A program made the position numbers and the translations under genes. Shown here in pieces: positions 8,379-17,633 of a stretch of 64,000 nt of DNA. A model generated the notes under the pieces. It was not told the DNA's origin, made no database searches, and was given only the letters and a program-made list of their open reading frames with translations. Origin of the DNA: Billgrantia desiderata (GTDB lineage Bacteria; Pseudomonadota; Gammaproteobacteria; Pseudomonadales; Halomonadaceae); the NCBI GenBank assembly GCA_011742915.1, contig JAAQTN010000009.1, positions 1 through 64,000 on the forward strand, read 5' to 3'. Each line of letters opens with the position of its first letter. Within the stretch, counting starts at the first letter, position 1.

Positions 8379-9082
8379 TGCCCGTCGTGACCGAGATCCG
8401 CTACGACGCCAAGGCCGGGCGATACCGCCTCTTCGTCGACGGCGCCTACTGTACCAGCGTCAGGCAGCGCACCTTTCCCGCGCTGGGCATCGAGCTGGGC
8501 CAGCGGATCGACTGCGACGAGATCAAGCGTCGGGAGGCGTTTCACTGGAAGCACGCCTACGGCGAAGCGGCCTGGAAGAAGGAGAAGGTGCGCATCGCGC
8601 GGGTGAAGACGATCATCGAGGCGCGCTTCTCGGGCCTCGAGGTACTGGTGGAAGGCTTCGGCGCCGACTCCAACGACTTCATTCCCGAGCACCCGAAGGA
8701 GCCGGGCAAGCCCGATCTGAGCATTCGCGGCAAGCAGTCGGGGCAGACCTACTGCGCCCTGGAAGTGTCGGGCACCGAGGTGAGAAGAGGGGCGGACTAC
8801 TGGGTCAGGCCCGACAAGCTGAGCTATGCCCAGCACCACCCGGAGCAGCACGTCTGGATCTGCCTGCACTACGCCCGCCCCAGCGAAAAGCTGGTGTTCA
8901 TCCGGCCCGACCCGAACCAGTGCTACCAGCCCGTGCCGGTTCGGGTGGGCAAGGCCATCGAACATTACGTGCTGTTCGACGACGACTCCCGCGAGACCGG
9001 AAGCCTGGAAGATTTCTACGCCTTCCTTCTCTCACAGCGACCCGAGCACCTCCTGGCGAGCCGACATGAAGATCCGATTTAA
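8378..9082 (+). CDS. Unknown protein encoded between mod and res; RecX-like N-terminus and possible PD-(D/E)XK-like core
   Basis: A 234-aa soluble protein I do not recognise as a standard R-M subunit. Its start overlaps the mod stop by 1 nt and its end overlaps res by 17 nt, so all three are translationally coupled. Residues 1-60 ([29 protein letters not shown]) read like the N-terminal beta-hairpin segment of RecX-type proteins. Residues 112-131 contain P-D113 followed 16 residues later by E129-V-S131, spaced like a PD-(D/E)XK nuclease core but with Ser in place of Lys. It could be a nuclease-fold accessory, a DNA-binding modulator of Res, or an inactive homologue. Function is unassigned; both domain suggestions are by eye. 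Confidence 0.75.
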   Translation: MPVVTEIRYDAKAGRYRLFVDGAYCTSVRQRTFPALGIELGQRIDCDEIKRREAFHWKHAYGEAAWKKEKVRIARVKTIIEARFSGLEVLVEGFGADSNDFIPEHPKEPGKPDLSIRGKQSGQTYCALEVSGTEVRRGADYWVRPDKLSYAQHHPEQHVWICLHYARPSEKLVFIRPDPNQCYQPVPVRVGKAIEHYVLFDDDSRETGSLEDFYAFLLSQRPEHLLASRHEDPI

Positions 9083-11936
9083 AGTTCAGCCCTATCAGAC
9101 CAGCGCCGTCGAGGCCGTGGTCGACTGCTTCGCCGGTCAACCCCGGGTCGATGAGCGGTTGCCCGGCTTCGAGCTGGGGCGTGGGACTCGCTCACCGGCC
9201 TTCGACGAGATAGTCGCCAATGCCGACTTCGCCATCGACGAGGCGCGCCTTCTGGCGAACGTGCAAGCGGTGGCGCGGCGCCAGAACCTGCCCGTGCCGT
9301 CGTCGCTCACCGATTTCACCACCCTGGATGCCAAGGGCGAGCTCGTCCCCGTCAAACCGGCCTACCGGCGCGATGCCCTGGCGGCCACCGGGGTGCACCT
9401 CGATGTCGAGATGGAAACCGGCACCGGCAAGACCTACTGCTACATCAAGACGATATTCGAGCTGAACAAGCGCTATGGCTGGTCCAAATTCATCGTCATG
9501 GTGCCCACCATCGCCATTCGCGAAGGGGTGGCCAAGTCGCTGGAGATCACCGCCGAACATTTCGCCGAGAGCTACGGCAAGAGGGCACGCTGCTTCGTCT
9601 ACAACTCGAAGCTGCTGCACGAACTGGAGAGTTTCTCGTCGGACGCCGGCATCAACGTCATGGTCATGAACATCCAGGCGTTCAATGCGCGGGGCAAGGA
9701 CAACCGCCGCATCTACGACGAGCTGGACGACTTCCAGTCGCGCAAGCCCATCGACGTGATCGCCGCCAACCGACCGATCCTGATTCTCGACGAGCCGCAG
9801 AAGATGGAAGGGGCGGCCACCCTGGAGGCGCTGCCGCAGTTCAAGCCGTTGATGATTCTGCGCTATTCGGCTACCCACCGAACCCGCCACAACCGGGTTT
9901 TCCGTCTCGATGCGCTCGATGCCTACCAGCAGAAACTGGTCAAGAAGATCGCCGTGCGCGGCATTCAGACCCGTGGCTTGGCGGGCACCCACGCCTATCT
10001 CTATCTCGAGGGCATCGAGGTCACCAGGTCGGCCCCGGTAGTGCGTATCGAGCTGGAGATGCTCCAGGAATCGGGCGCCATCGTGCGCAAGCTGCGCCGT
10101 CTGACGCTGGGTGACGATCTGTTCGCGGCCTCTGGGCAGCTCGAACAGTATCGCGACGGCTTCACCATCAGCGAGATCGACTGTCATCGCGACACGGTCG
10201 AGTTCACCAACGGCCTGGTGGTGAAGGCCGGTGAGGCGCGGGGAGACGTCGCCGAGAGCGACATTCGCCGCATCCAGATCCGCGAGACCATCAAGGCGCA
10301 CCTGGACAAGGAGAAGCAGCTCTTCGCCCAGGGTATCAAGGTGCTCTCGCTGTTCTTCATCGACGAGGTGGCGAAATACCGCGACTACGCCCGGGCCGAC
10401 GAAAAGGGCGAGTACGCGCGCATCTTCGAAGAGGAGTACGCGCAGCTCAAGGACGAGTATCTCGCCGAGCTGGCCCTGGACAACACTGCCTATCGCCACT
10501 ACCTGGCAGGCGTCGAGGTCGCCGCCACCCACAGCGGCTACTTCGCCATCGACAGGAAAACCCGTCGGCTGAAGGATCCCGCCGTCGGGGCGCGCAGCGT
10601 CGAATCCGACGACGTGGAGGCCTACGACCTGATCCTCAAGGACAAGGAGCGCCTGCTGTCGCTGACCGAGCCCACCCGGTTCATCTTCTCCCATTCGGCG
10701 CTGCGGGAGGGGTGGGACAACCCCAACGTCTTCGTCATGTGCATGCTCAAGCACAGCGACAACAGCATCTCCCGCCGTCAGGAAGTCGGCCGCGGCCTGC
10801 GCCTCTGCGTCGACCAGCAGGGCGAGCGGATCGACGCGCCGGCGATGGTGCACGAGATCAACGTGCTCACCGTGGTCGCCAGCGAGAGCTATCAGGATTT
10901 CGTTACCGGATTGCAGCGGGAGATCGCCGATACCCTCACGGGGCGCCCCGGCGAGATCGTCGAGGCGCAGCTGCCCAGGGTCGAGGATGGGCGCAAGCCG
11001 AAAGCCAATCCACTCAATGCCAACTTCGATACGGCGGAATTCCAGGCGCTGTGGCGGCGCATCGGGCGTCAGGCGGTCTATCGCGTCGAGTTCGACTCCG
11101 ACGCCCTGATCCGCCAGTGCGCCGAGGCCCTCGACCGTCAGCTGCGGGTCACCTCCTTGCAGTACGGCGTGCGGCGGGGCGTTCAGCGGGACGACCTCAG
11201 CGACGAGACGCTGCGCCAGGGGGAAGGCTTCTCGCTGATGGAGAGTGTGACGGAGTGGGCGCAGGCCGCGCCCGCCCAGGTCAGCTACGACCTGCTCGGC
11301 AGGCTGGCCGAGCGCGCTCGGCTCACGCGCCGAACCGTGGCCGGCATTCTGCAGCGGATTGCTCCCGCCGTCTTCGAGCAGTACCGGCTCAATCCCGAGC
11401 ACTTCATCGCCGAGGCGGCGCGCCTGATTCACGAGCAGAAGGCGGCGATCACCGTCCGCCACCTCACCTATGCCGCCGTGGATGAACGCCATGACATGGG
11501 GATTTTCACCGCTGCCCAGAGCGGGCAGGACTTCTCCCGTGCCACGCCCCGGCTGAACAAGCACGTCTATGACTACGCCATCGTCGACTCCGAGGTGGAG
11601 CGCAGATTCGTCCAGGCGCTGGAGGACAGCGCGGACGTGACGGTCTATGCCAAGCTTCCGCGCGGCTATCGCATCCCCACCCCGATGGGTGACTACAACC
11701 CCGACTGGGCGATCTGCTTGCGGGAAGGCAGCGGTGCCCATCGCCATGTCGTGGTCGAAACCAAGGGCAGCCCATCGCTGACGGCGCTGCGTGACATCGA
11801 GCGGGCAAAGGTCGAGTGCGCCCGGAAATTCTTCGATGCCATCGGCAGCGACAGCGACGAGGGTGAGCTCAGCTATCTGGTGGTGTCGGACTTCGATGAA
11901 TTGATGGATGCGGTGAAACAGTTGGAGCGGGCGTAA
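9066..11936 (+). CDS. res: Type III restriction endonuclease subunit (Res)
   Basis: A 956-aa SF2 helicase-nuclease. Walker A is at 117-123 (ETGTGKT), followed by [10 protein letters not shown], and motif II is DEPQ at 242-245 in place of DEAD/H. A later helicase motif includes [16 protein letters not shown] and the region [11 protein letters not shown] (motif VI). The C-terminal nuclease core is PD880 with E898-T-K900-G, a canonical PD-(D/E)XK. With Mod it forms the ATP-dependent complex that cleaves DNA carrying unmodified sites in the proper orientation. The start ([11 protein letters not shown]) overlaps the preceding gene. All catalytic motifs look intact, so the system is probably active. 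Confidence 0.93.
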   Translation: MKIRFKVQPYQTSAVEAVVDCFAGQPRVDERLPGFELGRGTRSPAFDEIVANADFAIDEARLLANVQAVARRQNLPVPSSLTDFTTLDAKGELVPVKPAYRRDALAATGVHLDVEMETGTGKTYCYIKTIFELNKRYGWSKFIVMVPTIAIREGVAKSLEITAEHFAESYGKRARCFVYNSKLLHELESFSSDAGINVMVMNIQAFNARGKDNRRIYDELDDFQSRKPIDVIAANRPILILDEPQKMEGAATLEALPQFKPLMILRYSATHRTRHNRVFRLDALDAYQQKLVKKIAVRGIQTRGLAGTHAYLYLEGIEVTRSAPVVRIELEMLQESGAIVRKLRRLTLGDDLFAASGQLEQYRDGFTISEIDCHRDTVEFTNGLVVKAGEARGDVAESDIRRIQIRETIKAHLDKEKQLFAQGIKVLSLFFIDEVAKYRDYARADEKGEYARIFEEEYAQLKDEYLAELALDNTAYRHYLAGVEVAATHSGYFAIDRKTRRLKDPAVGARSVESDDVEAYDLILKDKERLLSLTEPTRFIFSHSALREGWDNPNVFVMCMLKHSDNSISRRQEVGRGLRLCVDQQGERIDAPAMVHEINVLTVVASESYQDFVTGLQREIADTLTGRPGEIVEAQLPRVEDGRKPKANPLNANFDTAEFQALWRRIGRQAVYRVEFDSDALIRQCAEALDRQLRVTSLQYGVRRGVQRDDLSDETLRQGEGFSLMESVTEWAQAAPAQVSYDLLGRLAERARLTRRTVAGILQRIAPAVFEQYRLNPEHFIAEAARLIHEQKAAITVRHLTYAAVDERHDMGIFTAAQSGQDFSRATPRLNKHVYDYAIVDSEVERRFVQALEDSADVTVYAKLPRGYRIPTPMGDYNPDWAICLREGSGAHRHVVVETKGSPSLTALRDIERAKVECARKFFDAIGSDSDEGELSYLVVSDFDELMDAVKQLERA

Positions 11937-11964
11937 AGCCGTCTCCTGGCGGGCTGTCGAAAAA

Positions 11965-11992
11965 AACCGGCCGGTATCTCCGCCGGCCGGTT
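11965..11992 (-). terminator. Terminator between res and the DUF892 gene
   Basis: The stem AACCGGCCGG (11965-11974) and CCGGCCGGTT (11983-11992) has an 8-nt loop. On the minus strand it is followed by a run of T, making it a good rho-independent terminator for the DUF892 gene. It may also stop res transcripts arriving from the other side. Confidence 0.82.
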
Positions 11993-12013
11993 CCCTTTCG
12001 CCTAGCGGCGTGC

Positions 12014-12505
12014 TCAGCCAGCCTTTCTGTTGATGTTCTGCTTGGCCAGTTTGCTCAGCTTGTCGTCGGTCGATTTCTCTTCCTTGAGCGTCTCGGCCAG
12101 GATCTCCTTGGCTTTGGTATGGCCCAGTTGCTCGGCCAGTTCGCACAGGGTGCCGTAGGCGGCAATCTCGAAGTGCTCCACCTTCTGGGCCGCGGCGATC
12201 AGGCCGGCATCGCGCACGGGGCCCTTCTCCGTGGAGTCGATCAGCTCTTCCCCTTCCTGAATCAGGCTCTCCATGGCATGGCTCTTGAGGCGCTTGATGC
12301 GGATATCGGGAATGGAGTCGGCGGCCTGCTCGAGACGCTCCAGCTGACCCTGGGTCTCCTCGAGGTGGTGCTGAAAGGCTTCGACCAGCTTCTCGTCATC
12401 GGCGGCGCGGGCCATTTTCGGTAGCGCGCGGGTCATCTGCTTTTCGGCGCTGTTGGTTTCCGAAAGCAGGCGCATGAACAGTTCCTGTGCATCCTTGATC
12501 ATCAT
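12014..12505 (-). CDS. DUF892 (YciE/YciF-type) ferritin-like stress protein
   Basis: A 163-aa helical protein with the family opening IKDAQELFMRLLSETNSAEKQM-like pattern, the HLEETQGQLERLE segment, and KVEHFEIAAYGTLCELA. The Glu and His residues of these helices form the di-iron site of the ferritin-like fold. Family members are induced by general stress, osmotic stress and stationary phase, and their reaction is not established. A strong GAGGAGG site lies before tandem ATGs. The divergent neighbour at 12735 is a FAD-Rieske oxidoreductase, a redox partner candidate. Confidence 0.9.
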   Translation of the reverse strand: MMIKDAQELFMRLLSETNSAEKQMTRALPKMARAADDEKLVEAFQHHLEETQGQLERLEQAADSIPDIRIKRLKSHAMESLIQEGEELIDSTEKGPVRDAGLIAAAQKVEHFEIAAYGTLCELAEQLGHTKAKEILAETLKEEKSTDDKLSKLAKQNINRKAG

Positions 12506-12734
12506 GAGGCTCCTCCTCTGGATCGTTTCCGTGGCCGTCTTCCTTCACGGCCTTTCTAACGTAGCAGGTACGCAGACAAGGCTTTATTTCCATTCGGCGA
12601 CGATATGTGAGGGTGTGCAAACCGGCCGATGGCCAGGCACGTCTTCGCCTCGGGCAGGTAGAACCCTTAGCGCTATTACGCCGGGGCTTCTATAACTGAG
12701 GGCAGAGTGCGAGTTGTCCACGAAAGGAGTCGTT

Positions 12735-14225
12735 ATGGATGCGATATGGACGCTGGGAAGCCGCAACGTGGCCGAACACCCGCCGCTTGCCGGAGATGTC
12801 GAGGTGGATGTCGTCATCGTCGGAGCCGGTATCACCGGGCTGACGACGGCGCAGGCGCTGGTCGAAGCCGGCCAGCGCGTCATGGTGCTGGAAGCGGGCA
12901 GGGTGGGAGCCGGTGTGACCGGCGGTTCCACCGGCAACCTGTATGCCACGCTGGCCTCCGGGCAGGCCGCGCTGCGGCGCAAGTGGGGCGATCAGGTCTC
13001 GGCCGACGTGGTACGGGCCCGCGCGGAGGCCCTCGATCACATCGAGGCACTGGTCGAGCGCTACGCCATCGACTGCCAATTCCAGCGTCAGCCGGCCTAC
13101 CGGCTGCTGACCGAGGATCGTCAGCATGCCCAGCACAACCTGAACGACGAACTCGATGCGCTGGTCAGTGCCGGGCTGGATGCCGAAATGAGCGGCGGCC
13201 CCGGGCTGCCGTTCGACAGCTGGGGGCTGCGCATCGCCAACCAGGCCCAGTTCAACCCGCTGCATTATCTCCAGGGGCTGGCCAATCGCCTCATCGGCGA
13301 AGGCGTGTTGATTCATCAGCACAGCCCGGTTCGCGAGATCGATGCCGGCAAGGGCCTGGTCAGGACCGAAGCGGCCAACGTCACCGCGAGGCAGATCGTG
13401 CAGGCCACCCACACCCCCAAAGGCATCAGCCTGGTTCAGGCCGGCATGCTGGTATCCCGCGAATATGCGGTATGCGCCAAGCTGAGAAGCGGTGACTATC
13501 CCGAAGGCATCATCTGGCTGCTCGACCCGTTCCACTCGCTGCGTAGCTATCGCCATGGCGACGAGCAATACCTGCTGGTGATCGGCGAGAAGCACAAGAC
13601 CGGCGAGCATCAGGGCGATCACTACCAGTTGCTGCGCGAGTACCTCCAGAGCCGGTTCGATATCGAGGCGTTCACTCATCAATGGTCGGCCCAGCAGTAC
13701 GGCTCGCCCGATGGGCTGCCCTACATCGGGCGCATGCACGGCAGCGACAATCTCTACATGGCCACCGGCTTCGGTGCCGACGGCCTGATCTGGGGCACGC
13801 TGGCCGGCAGGATCATTGCCGATCGGATCCAGGGCAACGACAACCCCTGGCAGGCCCGCTTCGGCGCGCGTCGCATCACGCCGGGCAAATCGGCGCTGCA
13901 GTACGCCAAGGAGAACGTCACCGTCACCAAGCACATGCTCAAGGACTACCTGGGTACCGAGAAGCTGGCGGATTTCAGCGAGGTCAAGGCGGGAGAGGGG
14001 CGGGTGGCGACCGTCGACGGAGAGAAACTCGCCATCCACCGCAGTACGACCGGTGAACTCAAGGTGCTCTCGGCGATCTGCCCGCACATGAAATGCATCG
14101 TGCACTGGAATGCCGCCGAGGCCACCTGGGATTGCCCCTGTCACGGCAGCCGCTTCGATACCGACGGCGAGGTGATCGAAGGGCCAGCCTTCAGGCCGCT
14201 GGAGACAGTACAAGAGCAGCGCTGA
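12735..14225 (+). CDS. FAD-dependent oxidoreductase with C-terminal Rieske [2Fe-2S] domain
   Basis: A 496-aa fusion protein. Residues about 25-370 form a DAO-type FAD domain, with the dinucleotide motif VVIVGAGITGLTTAQAL and a C-terminal part with LYMATGFGADGLIWGTLAG. Residues about 415-490 are a Rieske domain whose ligands are C449-P-H451 and C467-P-C469-H470. An AAAGGAG site 5 nt upstream fixes the start at 12735. Such proteins probably oxidise an amine or amino-acid-like substrate and pass electrons through the cluster; the substrate is unknown. It is divergent from the DUF892 gene, with a 229-nt shared promoter region in which I see no clear operator. Confidence 0.9.
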   Translation: MDAIWTLGSRNVAEHPPLAGDVEVDVVIVGAGITGLTTAQALVEAGQRVMVLEAGRVGAGVTGGSTGNLYATLASGQAALRRKWGDQVSADVVRARAEALDHIEALVERYAIDCQFQRQPAYRLLTEDRQHAQHNLNDELDALVSAGLDAEMSGGPGLPFDSWGLRIANQAQFNPLHYLQGLANRLIGEGVLIHQHSPVREIDAGKGLVRTEAANVTARQIVQATHTPKGISLVQAGMLVSREYAVCAKLRSGDYPEGIIWLLDPFHSLRSYRHGDEQYLLVIGEKHKTGEHQGDHYQLLREYLQSRFDIEAFTHQWSAQQYGSPDGLPYIGRMHGSDNLYMATGFGADGLIWGTLAGRIIADRIQGNDNPWQARFGARRITPGKSALQYAKENVTVTKHMLKDYLGTEKLADFSEVKAGEGRVATVDGEKLAIHRSTTGELKVLSAICPHMKCIVHWNAAEATWDCPCHGSRFDTDGEVIEGPAFRPLETVQEQR

Positions 14226-14262
14226 GCTTGCGAGGAGTCTCCGCTCATTGCAGCGTCTTCGA

Positions 14263-15063
14263 TCATCGCAGCGGAGCAGGCAGCAGGGCCTCGCGGCGCT
14301 CGACCGGGGTACGCAGCCACATGATCAGCAGGGCCACGGCCAGCAGCACCTCGGCCAGGTCGCCGCCGTAGTACATCATCTGCGCGGCGGCCTGGATCTC
14401 CGCCACGCTGTGGTCGGTGCCGCGTGGCCAGTGATAGCCGTACATCAGCTTGCCGAGCAGTGCGTGGGCGGCCATGGAGAGGAACAGCACCCCCAGACGA
14501 AAGCGCAGGCTCAGCCGGTGAGGCGAGGCGTCGGGTCCCGCCAGGATGGCCCAGCAGAACAGGTAGCCCGCCACCAGGAAGTGCAGGTGTACCCAGTAAT
14601 GCAGGAAGGCGTTGTGCAGCGAGAGGGCATACAGCGGCGTGAGGTAGAGCAGGTACATGCCGCCAATGTTGAGCAGCAGGGCGCTCAGCGGGTGCGATAC
14701 GACTCGCACCGGCCCGCTCCTGAGGCACCCGGCGACACGGCGCGAAGCCGCCTGAGGCAGTGAGCGCAGCAGCAGCGTCACGGGAGCCGCCAGCACCCAG
14801 GCCAGCGGGGCCAGCATGCCCATCACCAGATGCAGCACCATGTGGCCGTTCAGATCATGGTGCGCCCAGGCCATCACGGGCGGCGCCACCGCCTGGGCGA
14901 GCAGGGCGCTGCCCAGCAGGAAGAAGGCGCTGCGCCAGCGGTTCCAGCCGTTGCCTCGCCGGCGCTGTCGCCTGGCGGCCAGCAGGTAGGCCAGGGTGAT
15001 CAACCCGACCAGGGCGAGCGGTAGCCATGCCAGCAGCGTGATCTCGTCGGTATGCGCATGCAT
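14263..15063 (-). CDS. ctaG: CtaG-type cytochrome c oxidase assembly membrane protein
   Basis: A 266-aa polytopic protein with about seven membrane segments and conserved His-rich loops (WAHHDLNGHMVLHLVMG, FLHYWVHLHFLVAGY, YHWPRG, QMMYYGGDLAEVLLA). These are features of the caa3-type CtaG family (distinct from Cox11), linked to copper handling and maturation of caa3 oxidases. No oxidase subunit genes are present in this window, so the role here is inferred from the family only. It follows a DUF2243 gene by 3 nt. Confidence 0.87.
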   Translation of the reverse strand: MHAHTDEITLLAWLPLALVGLITLAYLLAARRQRRRGNGWNRWRSAFFLLGSALLAQAVAPPVMAWAHHDLNGHMVLHLVMGMLAPLAWVLAAPVTLLLRSLPQAASRRVAGCLRSGPVRVVSHPLSALLLNIGGMYLLYLTPLYALSLHNAFLHYWVHLHFLVAGYLFCWAILAGPDASPHRLSLRFRLGVLFLSMAAHALLGKLMYGYHWPRGTDHSVAEIQAAAQMMYYGGDLAEVLLAVALLIMWLRTPVERREALLPAPLR

Positions 15064-15066
15064 GGC

Positions 15067-15540
15067 TCAGCGCTCCAGCCGTCTGGCTCGTCGATAGAGC
15101 CACATGCCTACCAGCAGCAACGCCAGGGCGGAGAGGTTCCAGATCAGGTCGTAGTAGAACAGATCGACCCCGTAGCGAATCTGGTGGATGCGCAGCAGCT
15201 TGTGGCTGACGATGCCGTCGAAGAGCTGAAAGCCACCCATGCCGAGGAAAAAGCCGGCCCAGGCCCAATGCGTCGCCAGCCTGCGCCGCTGTGCTAGGTC
15301 GATCAGCAGAGAGGCCCCGATCACGATGGCGAGCAGCTCCGCTGCATGCAGCAGGCCATCGGAGACGATGCCGACGGTCGGCGTGGCGTGGTCGAAGAAG
15401 TGGTGCCACTGCAGCAACTGGTGGAAGACGATTTCGTCGATGCCGGCCATGACGCCGGCTCCGACCAGTGCGGCAGACCACAGCGAGCGGCGAGCGCCCC
15501 TCTCCTTGGGCGAGTGGAAAGACGGGGTCGTCATGGGCAT
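15067..15540 (-). CDS. DUF2243 membrane protein
   Basis: A 157-aa protein with four predicted transmembrane helices and the DUF2243 signatures GIDEIVFHQLLQWHHFF, SDGLLHA and LFDGIVSHKLLRIHQIRYG. The conserved His residues suggest metal or heme interaction. DUF2243 genes often neighbour ctaG, as here, and the pair probably acts together in copper-oxidase biogenesis. The precise function is not known. Confidence 0.88.
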   Translation of the reverse strand: MPMTTPSFHSPKERGARRSLWSAALVGAGVMAGIDEIVFHQLLQWHHFFDHATPTVGIVSDGLLHAAELLAIVIGASLLIDLAQRRRLATHWAWAGFFLGMGGFQLFDGIVSHKLLRIHQIRYGVDLFYYDLIWNLSALALLLVGMWLYRRARRLER

Positions 15541-15730
15541 CCTTGCGCTTGATGGCTTCTCTCAAGGTAGGTCAGCCCGGCCGCGGTGCAAGCGGGTGGC
15601 GGCGTTCACGGCAGACTTCTCTGCCTGGGAAAGTTGGTGTAACCCATCAGTATGGTTAAGCTGCATCATGTTTCATTGTCGGTAGCCGTAAGGCTCGCCG
15701 CCCCAATACGCTTTGCACAGGAAGCTACCC

Positions 15731-16297
15731 ATGCTCGTGATGATCCTTGGCCTCGTGATTTTTCTCGGTGCCCACTCCGTTCGTATCTTTGCCGAGGACT
15801 GGCGCAGCGAGCAGATTCGCCGCCTGGGGGAGATGCGCTGGAAGGCGCTGTTCTCGGTCGTCTCCATTGTCGGTCTGGCGCTGGCGATCTGGGGGTTCGG
15901 GCGCATGCGGCTCGACCCCATCTGGGTGTGGTTTCCGCCGGTGGGCCTGCGGCATGCCGTGGCGCTGCTGATGATCCCCGCCTTCATTCTGCTGGTGGCG
16001 GCCTACGTGCCCAACAACCACATCAAGGCAAAGCTGGGGCACCCCATGGTGCTGGCGGTGAAGGTGTGGGCCTTGTCTCACCTGCTGGCCAACGGCCGCC
16101 TCGGCGACATCATCTTCTTCGGCGCCTTTCTGCTGTGGGCGGTACTCGACTTCCGTGCCGCCAGGCGCCGTCAGCCGGCGCCTGCGGTGACGCCGCGCCC
16201 CGTCGGCACTGCCATCACCGTGGTCGGCGGGGTGATTGCCTACTACCTGTTTGCCTTCCACCTGCACGTATGGGTGACCGGCGTGCCCGTCATGTAG
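15731..16297 (+). CDS. NnrU-family integral membrane protein
   Basis: A 188-aa protein with five or six membrane helices. It begins LVMILGLVIFLGAHSVRI and contains WKALFSVVSIVGLALAIWG, LRHAVALLMIPAFIL and the HPMVLAVKVWALSHLLANG segment, all typical of NnrU proteins. NnrU was named from denitrification loci, but many members, like this one, have no denitrification genes nearby. A 6-residue longer TTG start at 15713 is possible; the ATG at 15731 has the AGGAAG site at proper spacing. Function uncertain. Confidence 0.87.
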   Translation: MLVMILGLVIFLGAHSVRIFAEDWRSEQIRRLGEMRWKALFSVVSIVGLALAIWGFGRMRLDPIWVWFPPVGLRHAVALLMIPAFILLVAAYVPNNHIKAKLGHPMVLAVKVWALSHLLANGRLGDIIFFGAFLLWAVLDFRAARRRQPAPAVTPRPVGTAITVVGGVIAYYLFAFHLHVWVTGVPVM

Positions 16298-16385
16298 TCA
16301 GCATTGATTTATATCAAGGCGGCATGCGCGTCCGTGGTCGAAGCTAGGGAGACTATCTACCTGCTCCACGACCAGAGAGACAACC

Positions 16386-17465
16386 ATGCCTGCCATGATG
16401 AAAGCTGCCATCTTCGTCGAGCCCGGCCGCATCGAGATCGACGACAAGCCGATACCCGACATCGGGCCCAATGACGCCCTGATTCGCGTCACCACCACCA
16501 CGATCTGCGGTACCGACGTGCACATCCTCAAGGGCGAGTACCCGGTCGCGCGCGGGCTCACCATCGGGCATGAGCCGGTGGGTGTGATCGAGAAGCTGGG
16601 GGCCAACGTGAGGGGGTATCAGGAGGGGCAACGGGTCATCGCCGGCGCCATCTGTCCCAGCTTCACTTCCTACGCCTGCCAGGACGGCTGCTCCGCCCAG
16701 GACGGCGGCCACCATGCCCACGGCTACAAGCCGATGGGCGGCTGGCGCTTCGGCAATACCATCGACGGCGCCCAGGCGGAGTATCTGCTGGTGCCGGACG
16801 CCCAGGCCAACCTCGCCCCGGTGCCCGATGGACTGACCGACGAGCAGGTGCTGATGTGTCCCGACATCATGTCGACCGGCTTTGCCGGTGCCGAGTCTGC
16901 GGGCATCAAGATCGGCGACAGCGTGGCGGTGTTCGCCCAAGGTCCCATCGGTCTGTGCGCCACGGCCGGTGCGAGGCTTCGCGGCGCCGGGCTGATCATT
17001 GCCGTGGATGGGGTCGATGAACGCCTGGCCATGGCGCGGCAGATGGGCGCGGACGTGACCCTGGACTTCCGCAAGGTCGACGTGGTCGAGGAGATCCTGC
17101 GCATCACCGGCGGGCGCGGCGTGGATGCTTCCATCGAGGCGCTGGGGCTGCAATCCACCTTCGAAGCCGCGCTACGGGTGGTCAAGCCGGGCGGCACCCT
17201 GTCGAGCCTGGGCGTCTATTCGAGCGATCTCACTCTGCCGCTGGGCGCCTTCTGCGCCGGCCTGGGAGATCACAAGATCGTCACCTCGCTCTGCCCCGGC
17301 GGCAAGGAGCGTATGCGGCGGCTGATGCAGGTGATCGAAACCGGGCGCATCGACCTCGGCCCGATGGTCACGCACCGCTATGCGTTGGCGGACATCGTCG
17401 AGGCCTACGACCTGTTCTCGCATCAGCGCGATGGCGTCTTGAAGGTGGCGATACAAGCAAGCTGA
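16386..17465 (+). CDS. Zinc-dependent alcohol dehydrogenase of the tetrameric (Clostridium/Thermoanaerobacter ADH-like) class
   Basis: A 359-aa MDR-family dehydrogenase. The catalytic zinc ligands are Cys41 (TICGTDVH), His62-Glu63 (IGHEP) and an Asp in the PDIMSTGFAG segment, the C-H-D pattern of secondary-alcohol dehydrogenases. The segments GGWRFGN, DGAQAEYLLVPDAQ and LCPGGKERM match this subgroup. The nucleotide-binding fold (AVFAQGPIGLCA) is at about 180-200. The likely reaction is reversible NAD(P)-dependent oxidation of a secondary or primary alcohol; the substrate is not known. It stands alone between NnrU and the polyamine importer. Confidence 0.88.
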   Translation: MPAMMKAAIFVEPGRIEIDDKPIPDIGPNDALIRVTTTTICGTDVHILKGEYPVARGLTIGHEPVGVIEKLGANVRGYQEGQRVIAGAICPSFTSYACQDGCSAQDGGHHAHGYKPMGGWRFGNTIDGAQAEYLLVPDAQANLAPVPDGLTDEQVLMCPDIMSTGFAGAESAGIKIGDSVAVFAQGPIGLCATAGARLRGAGLIIAVDGVDERLAMARQMGADVTLDFRKVDVVEEILRITGGRGVDASIEALGLQSTFEAALRVVKPGGTLSSLGVYSSDLTLPLGAFCAGLGDHKIVTSLCPGGKERMRRLMQVIETGRIDLGPMVTHRYALADIVEAYDLFSHQRDGVLKVAIQAS

Positions 17466-17576
17466 ATAACGTTGAAACGGCATACGCTCTTTTCTGCACA
17501 GGCTGCTACTCTTCGTTACATGGGATTGAACGGTCATTCAATGTTCATCCTCTCGTCATGAAGTCACGCGATAAGG

Positions 17577-17600
17577 GGCGGGGGCAGAACCCCGCCTTTG
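17577..17600 (+). terminator. Possible weak terminator or attenuator upstream of the importer
   Basis: GGCGGGG (17577-17583) pairs with CCCCGCC (17590-17596), followed by TTTG. The hairpin lies 110 nt after the alcohol dehydrogenase and 34 nt before the binding-protein start, so it may end the former or regulate the latter. The T run is short. Confidence 0.4.
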
Positions 17601-17633
17601 TCACCTGTGCAAGTTCCTCATGGAGAGCTCGTC

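Noticed and set aside
9192..12146. Long open frame of 984 codons on the minus strand
   Set aside because: It mirrors res on the opposite strand; the product is low-complexity and unlike any family, as expected for GC-rich shadow frames.
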